64,000 nt of DNA from Pseudeuparius sepicola (GCA_963920635.1 OY987306.1:10186001-10250000), one strand, 5' to 3'; shown: positions 43,091 through 54,970, counted from the first letter of the stretch. Notes: generated by a model from the sequence alone, not told the origin. Program-made: numbers and translations.

Positions 43091-44619
43091 GAAAATGGCA
43101 CCATATATTTTTTTGGTGAAAATTGATACATTGGAACTTTCTGAATACGATACAATACAATTTTAATGGGGTCGCATAAGAAAAAAATACAAAAAAAAAT
43201 AAGTTTTCTATTGTGCTATTGGCAATGTTTATCAAAATAATTATTGACATCAAGTTAGCCATGCCAAAATCAGAACAATGCGAAACTGTCACTAGCTGTG
43301 TAACTGTACATTGTTACACTAAACGTACTTTTTTACTCAATTTTCGGTGTACTTAAGTACTTAGTATGTTAACATGTATTCTTTCCGTTTCACTTAATTC
43401 AAGCGCCATTATAACTTACTAAGTACCTACTTAAGTACATAGAAAATTGAGTAAAAAACTACGTTTACTGTAACAATGCACACAATTACAAGCAACTGAC
43501 AGCTAGTGACAGTTTCCCATTGTTCTGATTTTGACATGGCTAACTTGATGTTAATAATTATTTTGATAAACATTGTCAATAGCATAACAGAAAACATTTT
43601 TTTTTGTATTTTTTTATGCGACCCCGTTAAAATTGTATTGTATCGTATTCTGAAAGTTCCAATGTATCAATTTTCACTAAAAAACGTATATGGTGCCATT
43701 TAAAAAAATCAAGTCGGTTACCATGGCAACCACATTTTTTGTGCTACGAAAGATTGCTTGATATCACTAAACTGGAAATAAGTTCCCCTAACACTTTTAT
43801 TAAAACAAGTTTTTCATATGAGGAATATTTTAAGAAATATAAGCAATATTCCACAATTTCTATCAACACCGTATAGGTAAGATAGAGGACGGTAAGCAAA
43901 ATGGCAGAAGAATTTCCAGAATTTTCTTCTAAGTATCGATAAAATAGTACTCAACAATATCCTTAAAAAATCGAGAAACTACGTCGAGATAATGTCTGAA
44001 AGAAAATTTGGAATTAGGCGAGTAAGAAAAAAGACAAAATGGAGGCTAACCCATGCTACAATAAGGTATTCCGATGAGACTTGATGGAAAACGGCACTGA
44101 GGGAGGCTTCGGGCAAAGATGGCGTGAAGAGATACCACCGAACTATATATTCAATATAGTTCGTTGTGAGATACTGACTTCACTGTAGGGGTTACCTTAT
44201 TTTAAAATCCGCAACCCTTTTTGCCTCGGCAAAAACCTTTACGAAATTTCCAACTCTCAACCAGACCGGACGGCTGCCACCAGAAAAAACATAGACGGTT
44301 CCCCTCGTCGGTACATGGTAAGGTCGCTAGTTGAGAGATTCATAATTTAAGTAAGTAACAAGTGATATGTTCAACAGGGAAAATCTCTTCCAATCAACCT
44401 TAAAACTAGACGAAACTATAACAGATATTAAGATAGTATTTTAATTTTTGTGTCACATTACCTATGTTGAACACTGACATGAAAACAAAACACGCAAAAT
44501 TACATTGTACTTCAAAGAACGACTACTAATAATAGCGGACAATGAATAGAAATACAAAAAAAATAAAGGCAGAGAAACGTTACGACTGACACCAACGAAG
44601 GAGGTATATGACGTTTTGC

Positions 44620-44800
44620 CCACAACACATGTTTTGCTTATTTCTGTGTTATGTGGATGTGGTGATTTTTTTCCACTTATTACTCAAGTTTTTATGCCAT
44701 TTTCTCGCTCCAAACTCCTTTCAGCCTGCTCATCAATATTCGATGATTTAAATACACTTTTGATAGGGAATACTTTTTTCTGGGACGCACTGATAGGTTT
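44620..44800 (+). repeat. repeat related to 34590-34800
   Basis: See the entry at 34590. This copy continues directly into the dispersed repeat at 44930, so both may be parts of one larger, unnamed element. Confidence 0.4.
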
Positions 44801-44929
44801 ATGAAGAATCCCAGGAAGGAGCATGTTTGGGATTACGCACGGCTGGGATAGTTCCTGCATATAGGTATGGCGGGATGCTGTTGTTACAGTGGCGCGCATC
44901 TTTGAGTTGTCTCGACAAACCAATCTAGG

Positions 44930-45345
44930 CAGAAATCCTCATTTTTCGTGAAATCAGTACATATCTACAATACAGGCAAACAATTATACCTAAGGCACGT
45001 TTACCTACGTCTTTAGGTTTAGGAATCCATCATAATATATCAATTCTAATTTAAAATTTTAAATTATGAAGAAGTAGGTACTTACACAAACGCCTATGCC
45101 ACTTTGGTGCATGACCTCAAAAGTTAATTTGAATTACAATATAACTTACTGATGGATTATCATCGGCAAACATTTAGTTTTGGCGGCCAGGGTAGTACCA
45201 CAAGCCGCACAGCTAAGCATAATAACTCGAAAAAGTATCCAATACCACATTCTGGCACCTATCGTCGTATCAGATATCAAAATAATGCCTCAAAACTTGG
45301 CTCCTACACAGAGCGATTTCTGTCTCACTTATTTTATATTGCCCA
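44930..45345 (+). repeat. dispersed repeat, copy 2 (matches 4430-4745)
   Basis: Same order of landmarks as copy 1, with an additional block at about 45105-45210 (including TTGGCGGCCAGGGTAGTACC) that copy 1 lacks. Confidence 0.7.
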
Positions 45346-48212
45346 GGTTTGACTTTTTCCTGGGATTCTTTATTCAAAGGGTTTAACTTTACTCACCTTT
45401 CAACATAAGTGTGTGTAAAGTCTGTTTTACATTTACAAGTTTTATTTTACACCGATAAAGAAATTGATTCCTTTTTTAGCACCTTATATCAGGTTATAAC
45501 GAATACCAACACAAGAGAACAAATTAACAACAAAATGGTTTTTTTGTAGTTATGTAAAAAAGCATGTTTTGTTTCCCTGGTTTAAAAGCTTCGACGGCAC
45601 AAATGTACAAAAATCCCAAAACAAGTAAGTAATATAAAACATAAGCTCCCTTGTGTTTAAATTTTAAATGTTGCTACTTCTAAAATTCCAGTACGTTAAA
45701 CTTGGCGGAAAATAGAACATGCTCTAGTTCGTGAACGTCTCCACTCCCAATGGAAATGGAGGTAATTTTGTTTTATTAAATTTGGAAAGCCGAAAATGGA
45801 GGTTATATGTTGTGCTGATGCTGAATCCATAGACAGAAAAAGGTTTGTGCCACTGCGCATGCGAAATAGCATAACATTCTTTTAAAATAATGGCTCCTAG
45901 TAAACGTAATCGCTCATATCTTCCAAATGGTTGGAGTAAACACCTGACATTTAATATAAGAAGGCGGTACTCTTGGTTAAACCACACTGTACGTAGAGGG
46001 TAAGAAGAACTCTTGAGATGGTTGAATGAAAACCGGAAACATACTCGTATACAAAAACATCTAAGCTAGGCTCTGAAGAGAATGTTTGTTTTAAGCAATA
46101 TCAAATAAAAGTATTAACAAGGAAATCCACCACCAAATTCAAAAGAGTCTTGTACTGCAAGAAAATAACTAATGAATCCATTTGCTTCCTATAGTAATTA
46201 TTCACTGTATGTACCTCTAGGAATTTTATTCCATTACTCAGTCCCAGAAGATGTTATTCAGCCAACTTCAATTTGCTTAAACACCCGCAAGTAAATTTTA
46301 AGGGCGTGCATAATGCAGTTGCCGTTTTCGCCAACGCTGTTCCGTAAAATTTAAATCAAGCCCACGTCTTCTTGATAGTAATCTCATTGTGCAGCATGCG
46401 TGGCTAGAACGTAAGGCTGACATGCCGCTGACGCAGACATATAAGTCTTTTATTCAGAGCTCCTGTTCACGCTACATGATTAAAGTTTTGCGAAACGCCT
46501 TCACTGTGAAAAATATTACATAAACGGCTAGCGAGGATATTGCACTCCCGGTGCTATTTGTTTTTAGTGCAAGATATTGCATGTGAAAACAGGAATAAAG
46601 GTATAGCTAAATATACCCAATATCCAGAAATGGCTTTAATTGGTACTATCAATTTTTATTTAGTAGAGGTAACTAGGGGGTAGCCAATATACAATCGGTC
46701 ATATACCTCATGTGCGGTCATAATTCCCGATTCATTGTTGTCATCAGATTTTAATTTAATGTGTCTGCTTGGAAATGGGCCGAATTTAGGGACAGATCAA
46801 TGAATTCCAGCGCACACGACAAGCTTAATTTAGAAACGGTTCAATAGTCCAATTTATTTGGACGGGCATCGATGGATTTAGAGATTGCTCATACCAAACC
46901 ACTTTGATTTAGGGCAAAATTTCCAATTTTCATTTGCAAACCTTAGTTTTTAGAATGGAGGTTAGCAGACCTTTTTTATTCTGTCAAATTAAAGCGGTAA
47001 GTTGTTAGACCGTCAGACAGTGACAGATTTTCCTTACTGATTTTCTCATTTATGCCTTCGAGAGGGTTGAAAGGTAAATCGATGCTGAGTCGGAAAATAG
47101 TAATTTTAAGTTTGGCCCCTGGGGAAAACATATGGAAAATTTTATTTTTCAAAACAGAAAAAAAGGTACTAATTCTCACTTATGCCATGTCCACCGTATG
47201 ATTTCTTATACTATTCCGACCTCGAAAACCCAAAGGCATAAGTGTAGCGTGTAGAAAAAGGGTTGATTTAAGGGTTTAGTTTAATTAAGCCAAACCCTCA
47301 ATTCAATTAGACCTATTGACACACTTTCGCATTCCTGGTGAATGCACTGGGAGACTTTTGGTTTGAATGAAAGGTAGCGAATAGTACCTACTTGATGTTA
47401 TTATTTTCTGCGAGACCTTCCACACTGCATTGCATGGCAATCGGTCGTTCCATTTTACCATGATAAATTTTCTGATAAAGTTCCTCTTGTTCATATGAGT
47501 CGACGACTTTTCTCTAAGTTGGGTCATGCTCTCTTTTAGGTGGTACTGATTATGGCTATGTAGCCGAAAGCGCTTTGCCATGCTAATTTTACAAATATAA
47601 TTTGCACGAAAATACACATCTTCCTCTTTACTGTTGTATGATTGACTAGTGAATTTCTGCCAATGAATGTCTTAAAGAGTTACCTTTCAAACTATCCTGC
47701 ACACTATATCTCATTTTGTTAACTTATAGAATACGCGAGGTACCCAGGGGAAGACTAAGTTTTGGCGAACACTATTTTGGGCCCCCCGTTTGTTTCGGTA
47801 ATTAAAAACCTGCTTTTTCTTCTTCAAAAAATGTATAAATTAACACTTCACCAAAACGAAAGATCAGTTGATTCAAGCGAAGCGTTTCTCAAGCATAAAG
47901 AAGCAAATAATAACCTCAAACTGATATAGGTACGATTGACGAGGTACAGATGGCAGCAGGGCGCACAATTGATGCTGTGTGCCTAACTTATTTTTATTTT
48001 TTGTGGGTAACGTAAACTTACCAGTGCCTGACACCTTAAGGATTGATTTATCAAATTTTAATCTATAAAAATCAATTGGGCGCGTTTATTGATGATTCTT
48101 AATATGGAGTAAAGTAGGAGAGACATCACTGGAAATAATTACCAACAACACAAATCAAATCTGCAATATATTTTTTTGACAGTAACTGACATTTTGACTA
48201 CACCTTTTCCAC

Positions 48213-50105
48213 ATGTAATTCAGAAAGCATCAATTGAAATTCAGATTAGTCAAATGAATTTCAGAATAGGTCAGATGTAATTCAGAAATATCAGTTGTAA
48301 TTCAGAAAACATCAAATGTAATTCAGATTTGTCAATTTTAATTCAGAAAGCGTCAGATGTAATTCAGATTCGTTAAATGAAATTCAGAAAAGATCAAATG
48401 TAATTCAGATTTGTCAGTTGTAATTCAGAAAGCGTCAGATGTAATTCAGAAAGCGTCAGATGTAATTCAGAAACGATCATATGTAATTCAGATTCGTCAA
48501 TTTCGGAAAAGATCAAATGTAATTCAGAAAGCATCAATTGTAATTCAGAAAGTGTCATTTGTAATTCAGAAAGTGTCATTTGTAATTTAGAACTCCCACT
48601 TGTAATTTATTTCACAAAACATTTAATAGAGGGAGGTCTAAAAAAATTTCAAATTAGTAGATATATCTTATTATACATGGTGTCTACGTTTAAACCTATA
48701 CAAATCCATAAAATATTTATTTTTGGAGATAACCTCCTGGCCTTTGTTTTGTTTGAAAGGAATTGAAAAACCTCTTCTTTTGACCTTTCTACCATTTTCA
48801 AAATGCAAATTCGAGGCCAGCTACGATTTTTCTTATACCCCAGATTTTCACGAAAACCACTTAGCAATATTTTTATTTAAATTCTCACACCACAGAGTAA
48901 ATCAGGACACCCCAAAACCATGCCCATAAAGCAAACTTAAAGGGAGTTTCATTGTGCAGGGTGTCAAAGCCGAGCAATATATTAATTTTAAAGTGATGTG
49001 GCGAGTCAAATGTGGCATGAAATCCCCTCGAAATTGTTGAAGGATGAACAGGACCACAGCAAAATTGGTGTTCCATCTAAAAGTACTGCTTTTTTTATAC
49101 TTTATAGGGATCGAAAATTGACTACACATATCAAAGCCGCTCCAGACACTATAAACGAACTAAGTCTAAAAAATACAAAAGCCTGCTATGTAGTCAGTAA
49201 GTCCATACGACTTAAGGTGGCTGGTGTGCCACAACACGAAACACACAGAAAATGTATCACCTTAGACAGTACCTACATATTTGTATTGAATCTTGCACAC
49301 CAATACTTTATTGACCATTCAACTGTTCTGAGGGTATTCCGTGGCACACTTGACTCGCCAGACTCCATTAAAATTCATATTTTGCTCAATTTTGGCACCC
49401 TGCAGAATGAAACGCCTTTTAAGTGTGCTTTATGGGCGGGGTTTGTGTGAGAATTTAAATAAAAATATCGCTAAGTGGTTTCCGTAAAAATCTGGGTTAT
49501 AAAAAAATCGTAGCCGCCCTCGAAATCGCATTTTGAAAATGGTAGGAAGGTCAAAAGAAGAGGTTTTTGAAGGGCTTTCAAACAAAAAAAGTCCAGGAGG
49601 TTATCTCCAAAAATAAAGATTTTATGGATTTGTATAGGTTTAAACAGTAGACACCATGTATATCCACTAATTTGAAATTTTTTTAGAACTCCCTCTATGA
49701 AGTGTTTTGTGAAATAAATTGCAAGTGGAGGTTGTGAATTACAAATGACACTTTCTGAATTACAACTGATGCTTTCTGAATTACATTTGATCTTTTCCGA
49801 AATTGAATTGACGAATCTGAATTACGTGTGACCGTTTCTGAATTACATCTGACGCTTTCTGAATTACATCTGACAAATCTGAATTACATTTGATCTTTTC
49901 TGAATTTCATTTAACGAATCTGAATTACATATGACGCTTTCTGAATTACAATTGACAAATCTGAATTACATTTGATATTTTCTGAATTACAACTGATACT
50001 TCTGAATTACATCTGACCTATTCTGAATTTTAATTGATGCTTTCTGAATTTCAATTGATGCTTTCTGAATTTCAATTGATGCTTTCTGAATTATAGTTGA
50101 CGTAT
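48213..50105. mobile_element. Foldback-like element: ~20-bp repeat arrays at both ends
   Basis: Left array 48213-48610 has about 17-18 units of AATTCAGAAAGCGTCAGATG type; right array about 49735-50105 carries the inverse (CTGAATTACATCTGACGCTTT). Inside the arrays the arms continue as ordinary inverted repeat (48610-49045 and 49312-49735), with a central non-repeated stretch of about 250 bp. Long inverted repeats built of short tandem repeats are the definition of Drosophila FB-type foldback elements. The 150-codon frame at 48998-49450 lies across arm and loop and has no recognised domain. Confidence 0.8.
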
Positions 50106-50498
50106 TCTCTTACTTTGTTTGCTTAGAAGTATAAGCCACAAAAATTAATTCCGTTGAAAAATCTGTACTAAAAACACGTAATTACACACTATTTTTTACA
50201 ACGCTGCACTATACAATTTTGCTAAAGAAACTACAATGAATATAACTTCGCTACAAATTGAAAAGTCAGTAAAAATAGAGAGATCAAGATGACTATCTTA
50301 GGAAGATACATAACTCATAAACTCATAACTTGATACTGTGATTTCTACCAACATAAACATTTCAATAGAATGGATTTATATCTGCTTATTACCTTTTTTT
50401 TAATTAAATAAAACATGTGTCAGTTTGTCAGATTTAGGCAATGTGGCAGACAGTGGTACGTTTACGTTAATTTTTTTTTTTAATTTTCACCGCGGTGA
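50106..50498. other. no gene seen
   Basis: AT-rich, nothing assignable. Confidence 0.3.
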
Positions 50499-52025
50499 GG
50501 CCGGGGCGCTTTTTTACCGACCCTATACATGTTCAGCGCGTCAATTTGCCGAAGATATGCGATGCTTCTTTTTTACCGACCCTAGCTGATTTCAGCAGTT
50601 CGCGCTGAATATGACAATGTGTAGGATTAGTATTAGTAACCAAATCTCTCGCAGCATTTGCCATGTTCCTGCATAGGCATTTCTTTGCCTTATATAGTTA
50701 GCATTGAGGGAATTTTATGTATGCACTTCATGCCAAAATCATTTTATATTTTAATGCGATATGGAAGATAGGTAAATTGTGATAAACCAAATAATGAACC
50801 AAAGCTTTTTTTTACTTCGTTTTTCCCATGCAGAAAATTACCATTTTTTGCACTTAAAGAAATACTTTTCTTATATTCAGCTACAGTTGTTCTTGATAAT
50901 TTATTAAAAAATAACTAAGTACATATTATGTGTAAAGGGTTGTTACTTTCAAAAACAATGATTTATTAGCAAGCTCCAAACATACTTATAACACAATGCA
51001 AAATACAAAAGAAAATAGAATATGTTAATAGCCTTTTGCGTTTGATACCGTATGCTTCGGCAACATTAATCAGATGGCTGAGATGGCTGTGCTCAAAATG
51101 TATCTAAAAACAAAATATTAAGTTATCAATATTACCAAAAAATTAAGCAACAGTCAAAATCGTAAAACCGAATTATCTTATTTCATAGAACGGACAAAAA
51201 ACTTGAAAATAATAAAGATAAAAATTATTTAAATTATTATTGTGTCCTGATTAACACTGTGGTGTCACATTTTAAATAAATTAATGGCTAAATGGTTTTC
51301 GTGAAAATAGAGGGAATAAAAAAATCGTAGACGGTCCTGGATTTGCATTTTGAAAATGATGGATTCCGTAGTCGATTTTTTGAACTTTTATCTCCTTTAT
51401 TTTTAATTGTGTTGCAAAGCTGTCTTTTATTATCGGGGAATGATCTAAGTTCGTTTCAGTGGCCATAGAAAAATTCGATATCCATTTCTTGACATGGTCG
51501 GAGTAGTCATTGGAATCAAATTTTGTGTGGATATCGACTATAAAACATTTACTGGATTTAAAATCCTTTGTTTCTATTTTGCAACTTCTATCAAACGCAA
51601 AAAAACTTATTTTATTCATTTTGAACCCCGTAGCGTGCGATGCAGTTCGTAAACAAACCTAACCTATACTAGATACTTATTGCTAACATATGTTTCCTCC
51701 ATTGTATTGTTCGAAACATATGTTAGCAATAAGTAATACCTCAGAAAAATGGAAAAAGAATTTTTTTAAATAAAAAATTTTATATGGTAATAACACACGA
51801 TTACATGATTTAAATGGTTGACACCCAGGAACAGAAATATATAAAAAAGTATAATTTTGACAACCAGGACAATAATACAAAATAACTATACTAGATATGT
51901 TTAGCACCAGCACCGTCACCGTGCCCTGAAGCCGTTTACGATCGGTACCTACGCTTTACGTTCGGGCATCTTCGGCAAAATGACGCGCTGAACGTGTATA
52001 GGGTCGGTAAAAATGCGGCCGGGGC
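50499..52025. mobile_element. element with ~55-bp inverted ends, decayed
   Basis: GGCCGGGGCGC then TTTTTACCGACCCTATACAT then GTTCAGCGCGTCAATTTGCC at the left is mirrored at about 51967-52025. The interior has a small hairpin at about 51672-51738 (ATACTTATTGCTAACATATG and inverse) and a foldback-family fragment (51240-51370). A 112-codon minus frame (51281-51619) overlaps that fragment and has no domain I recognise. Confidence 0.6.
51240..51370 (-). repeat. fragment of the 48.2-kb foldback family
   Basis: GTGTCCTGATTAACAC, AAATGGTTTTCGTGAAAAT, AAAAAATCGTAGACGG and TTTGCATTTTGAAAATG match the arm of the element at 48213-50105 and part of 54240-54320, in order. Confidence 0.7.
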
Positions 52026-52095
52026 TGGCGGGGCTCCTTGTGTGAAAGGAGCCCTGGGCTGCGGCCCATAAAGCCCATGCCTAAATCCGCCCCTG
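52026..52095. mobile_element. hAT-like right terminus
   Basis: The end CCTAAATCCGCCCCTG (inverse CAGGGGCGGATTTAGG), preceded by GGCCCATAAAGCCCATG, is a very common hAT-type terminus. It closes at about 52095. The matching left end was not identified; it may be the outer part of the preceding element. Confidence 0.5.
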
Positions 52096-52354
52096 GAGGC
52101 ACCGAGAGAAGTTTTGTGTGGACGCGACGACGCGTTCCGCGCACCTGACTAGCTGGGACTGGGGCTCGAGAACCGATAGCCCTCTCGTATGCTACAATCG
52201 CGTATAGCGTAAGCAGCCGACTCGGCCCGGTCGCGCCTTTTTCCTCGCGGAATCGCGGCTCAAATATTCGTAGCCGACCAAGCGACGATCTACGTTATTA
52301 TAAGGTATTGCAATGTTATTATAAAGTATTATTACAAGGACGTAACATATAGAG

Positions 52355-53484
52355 CACGGGCGTGGCCAGGATTTAGTTTTGGGGGGGTTTAGTTTGAGAA
52401 GTAAATAAAACAACAAAAATATACTTACATGAAATTTAATATCTATATATTCATCCGAAAAACTACGACATATTTATAAAGTTCTTAACTTTAAATGAAA
52501 TGGATAAATTAATTTCGTTCCTCTGCGCTAAATCTAAAACCATTAAAGAAGAAATCTTCGGCTTTTTCTTTTAAATATATCCACTACTTCATCTGCATGA
52601 ATTTCTGTTCCATAGTGAATGTTCATTAGAGCCAAACCATTAAGTCTGTTTTCACTTGTAGTGTTTCGTAAATAGTTTTTCAGTCTCCTTAGGCTCGAGA
52701 AAGACCTTTCTGGGGTAGCAGTGGATACAGGAATGGTAGCCAAGATTTGTAGTAATGTGTAAATACCTATTAGGATAAAGGTTTTTATCGCACATATCTA
52801 GGCATTCCAAACTAGATTTCGGGGTAGGCAGTCTTCTTATCAGCATGCAAGGTAGCTGAAGCTTTGATAGCTAAATCCAAATTTGTTTCTTTATTAGAAA
52901 CCCCTTGACCTTGACTACACCACTTTTTCCAGTAGTCCATACCTTTAAGTTTATCACCCTTCCTTTTTTTCCCCTCCATTTTTCGACAGTAATAATGATT
53001 CACGTATCTATCCTTAACAAGGTCATCGAATAACAGCGCACTAAAATTACTCACTTACACGGTACACTTAATTCTCTTCACTATTCGTTCACCACTTTTC
53101 ACTTTTATTCGCTTCGAGTTCGCATGGAACAATACTGCCGTAAGCGCGGTCACGCGCCGCGGCGCCGCTTATATAGCAGCCCAGTAGCCGTCCAGAAATT
53201 TCCACGAACTTCCACAAAGTTCCGCTCATTTCGACCGAGGGGCGTGGCGAATAATCGAGAAACAACGCAAAGTGTCCCTACAATACAAAATAGTTCGGCT
53301 GCAACTGCGTCTGCCTCTCGTAAAAAGATGGCGCTAGGCGCTACTATTACTACATATATTCAAACGTAATAATAATTTAACTCTTCACTCCTCGTATTTT
53401 TTCGGTATAATATTAGGTAATATTTTGCTTATTTCGGGGGAGGGGTTTGAACCCCCGAAACCCCCCCCCCTTGGCTACGCCCGT
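52355..53484 (-). mobile_element. internally deleted hAT element, copy 2
   Basis: Same ends as 12000-13122 (CACGGGCGTGGCCAGGA and inverse CTTGGCTACGCCCGT) and the same internal structure. The flank CATATAG is present on both sides (52346-52352, 53485-53491), an imperfect remnant of the 8-bp target duplication. It lies 123 bp from the donor of exon A. High similarity between the copies implies that both inserted relatively recently. Confidence 0.9.
52543..53054 (-). pseudogene. hAT transposase, internally deleted (copy 2)
   Basis: The N-terminal frame from 53054 (MSNFSALLFDDLVKDRYVN, then MEGKKRKGDKLKGMDYWKKW) runs to LHADKKTAYPEI and stops. The C-terminal dimerisation segment PERSFSSLRRLKNYLRNT is in another frame. 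Compared with copy 1 there is a 4-bp insertion near 52766, which adds a frameshift. The DDE core is missing in both copies. Confidence 0.8.
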
Positions 53485-53607
53485 CATATAGTGTATAAAC
53501 ACAAAATTTGTATTTTGGTTCAATAATTCGAACTATTCAAAAAAATACGCACATTTAATATAGAGGTAGGTACACAGGAATGGTAGAATGGTAGGTAGAT
53601 TTCTCAC

Positions 53608-53820
53608 CTGATTAAAGGCGACCTTCATGTTGAATCCGCTGGGGGACAGCCACTCGAATAGGAAAATGGTGAAGGTGGATGCATGGATGGCGACCACCCC
53701 CACCAACATCCAGGAGGCGGCATCGAATGGTTCTAGAAACGCAGTGGGTGAAATGATGCCCGTCCGTTTCGCCACCACGATCGCGATGCCTGTCTCCATG
53801 TAGGGCACACTGAAGTCAAC
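53608..53820 (-). CDS. Nmdar2: NMDA receptor subunit 2, M1 exon
   Basis: This internal exon of 213 bases (71 codons) is in phase 0 at both ends: acceptor TTATTTTCAG before 53820, donor GTGAGA after 53608. It encodes [19 protein letters not shown], the end of the S1 ligand-binding lobe, then [14 protein letters not shown] and the M1 helix [21 protein letters not shown], then [26 protein letters not shown] and FEWLSPSG are characteristic of insect NMDAR2. The next exon in the transcript is 13241-13460, whose first residues [19 protein letters not shown] continue the alignment. No earlier exon is seen up to the window end. Confidence 0.95.
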
Positions 53821-54333
53821 CTGAAAATAAGGAATAAATTGTGGTAAAAAGGGCGAACAGAGAGTGAAGTAATATCACTGACATTTACAATAATATATTT
53901 TCAAGGCTGGATTAACCATGAGGCGCACGAGGCGCGCGCCTCAGGGCCCGTACCCGTTGGGGGCCCGGCAGGGCCCCCAATTTGGGGGGTAAAGGTGAAT
54001 AAAAAAAAGAACTTGAAAATAAAAAAATATTTTTTTTTATGTTTATTTTCTTTTACGCCTGGTTGGATTGGGCCCTTTGACTGCTGCCCGAAACTCGCAA
54101 GCCGCAAGCAAACCTATGTAGGGTAAAATATGTGGAGTATAATAATATGTATATACTACTTTTAATTGTATACAAATCGATAAAAAATGTATTTTGTGAG
54201 ATATTTTCAAAAACCTTTTTTTGTTCGAAAGGTCTTCAAACCCCGATTTTCACAAAAACCATTTAGCGATTTTTTTATTTAAAATCTGACACAACAGCGT
54301 TAATCAGGACACCCCAAAACCCCCATATACTAA

Positions 54334-54966
54334 ATTTGAACAAAAAATGTAGAGGGTGTTAGGTTCTACACCGTGTTAAAGTTGAGCAAAATAGGGACTT
54401 CAAAGGCACCTGGCGAGTCAAGCGTGCCATGGAATTATTTCAAAACAGTGGAAGAATTAACAGGACCACCCAAAGTGTTGGAAGAAATTGCAAGAAGAAA
54501 TATACAGGATGTTTTTCTCTACAGCGTCTCAAATTTCCGATTTTTTTCGAATTTTATGCTGGTCAAGTTTGCCTTGGATTATTGAAACAATATTACTAAA
54601 TGTAAAATAAATTAAATTAAAAAATATATAAAGAGTCATTCAGTCATTTCCCTTGTGTTTACGAACAATATTCTAGTTTTTGTTAAGTAATAATTAAAAA
54701 AAAACTGTCCAGACAGTTTAAATTCTTAATAAAAATATTCGCAAAAATCAGATCTGCCATTGAATTTAAAAAACAAGTCAATACAATAAATTTGACAGTT
54801 CTGTTAATCTTAATTTTTTCAATAATCCAAGGCAAACTTGACCAGCATAAAATTCGAAAAATATCGGAAATTTGAGACTCTTTAGAGAAAAACATCCTGT
54901 ATATTTCTTCTTGCAATTTCTTTGCAGAACCGAACACCCTCTACATTTTTTGTGCAAATTTAATAT
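54334..54966. repeat. foldback-family hairpin, asymmetric
   Basis: AAAAAATGTAGAGGGTGTT and GAAGAAATATACAGGATGTT...ATGCTGGTCAAGTTTGCCTT at the left pair with the right arm (54815-54966). The left arm has extra sequence (GGCGAGTCAAGCGTGCCATGG and around) also present in the foldback element at 49000. The 54170-54330 flank also matches that family. Open frames here on both strands mirror the arms. Confidence 0.7.
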
Positions 54967-54970
54967 ATGG

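Larger units (their letters stand above)
40379..43092 (-). mobile_element. 5'-truncated LINE (jockey/CR1-like) with (TAA)n tail
   Basis: After subtracting the Dong-like insert, this is a ~750-bp LINE 3' end on the minus strand: the end of the RT protein (42829-43090), a 3' UTR with AATAAAC just before the tail (42366-42372), and the ATT/TAA tail. It is flanked by a short duplication AAAT (40375-40378, 43093-43096) inside the hairpin element. Confidence 0.7.
40213..43875. mobile_element. hairpin element split by LINE insertions
   Basis: Ends TACAGTGTGGATAGAAATTG and its near inverse ending CAACACCGTA. Without the insert 40379-43092 this is a ~950-bp hairpin: left arm 40213-40378 plus 43093-43390, right arm about 43415-43875. 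The right arm reads continuously through the point where the left arm is interrupted (TTTTTTAAAT|GGCACC), which fixes the insertion site exactly. Each arm contains a GTTGCCATGGTAAC palindrome. Confidence 0.88.
43876..48212. other. long stretch without a recognisable gene
   Basis: Contains the repeats at 44620-44800 and 44930-45345. An 87-codon minus frame at 45724-45987 and a 104-codon minus frame at 47303-47617 have no recognised motif. A CGCATGCGCAGT site (NRF1-like) is at about 45855. At about 47745, CAGGGGAAGACTAAG followed by GGGCCCCCCG looks like a solitary hAT-type end. The part 46700-46930 shows no repeats I could match and may be unique intron. Confidence 0.35.
13461..53607 (-). other. 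~40.1-kb intron between NMDAR2 exons
   Basis: Bounded by the donor GTGAGAAATC after exon A and the acceptor TTGTTGCAG before exon B, both joining in phase 0. All the elements listed between these coordinates lie inside it, on both strands. I saw no additional receptor exon within it, although a very short exon could be missed by eye. Confidence 0.85.

Noticed and set aside
48394..48579. Minus-strand frame with repeated LSELQ/LSELH peptide
   Set aside because: It is the translation of the ~20-bp repeat array of the foldback element, not a protein.
48998..49450. 150-codon frame in the centre of the foldback element
   Set aside because: It crosses arm and loop, is symmetric at its ends and shows no domain; a real gene would need homologues.
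51281..51619. 112-codon minus-strand frame
   Set aside because: Its C-terminal third overlaps a foldback-family repeat, and I recognise nothing in the rest.
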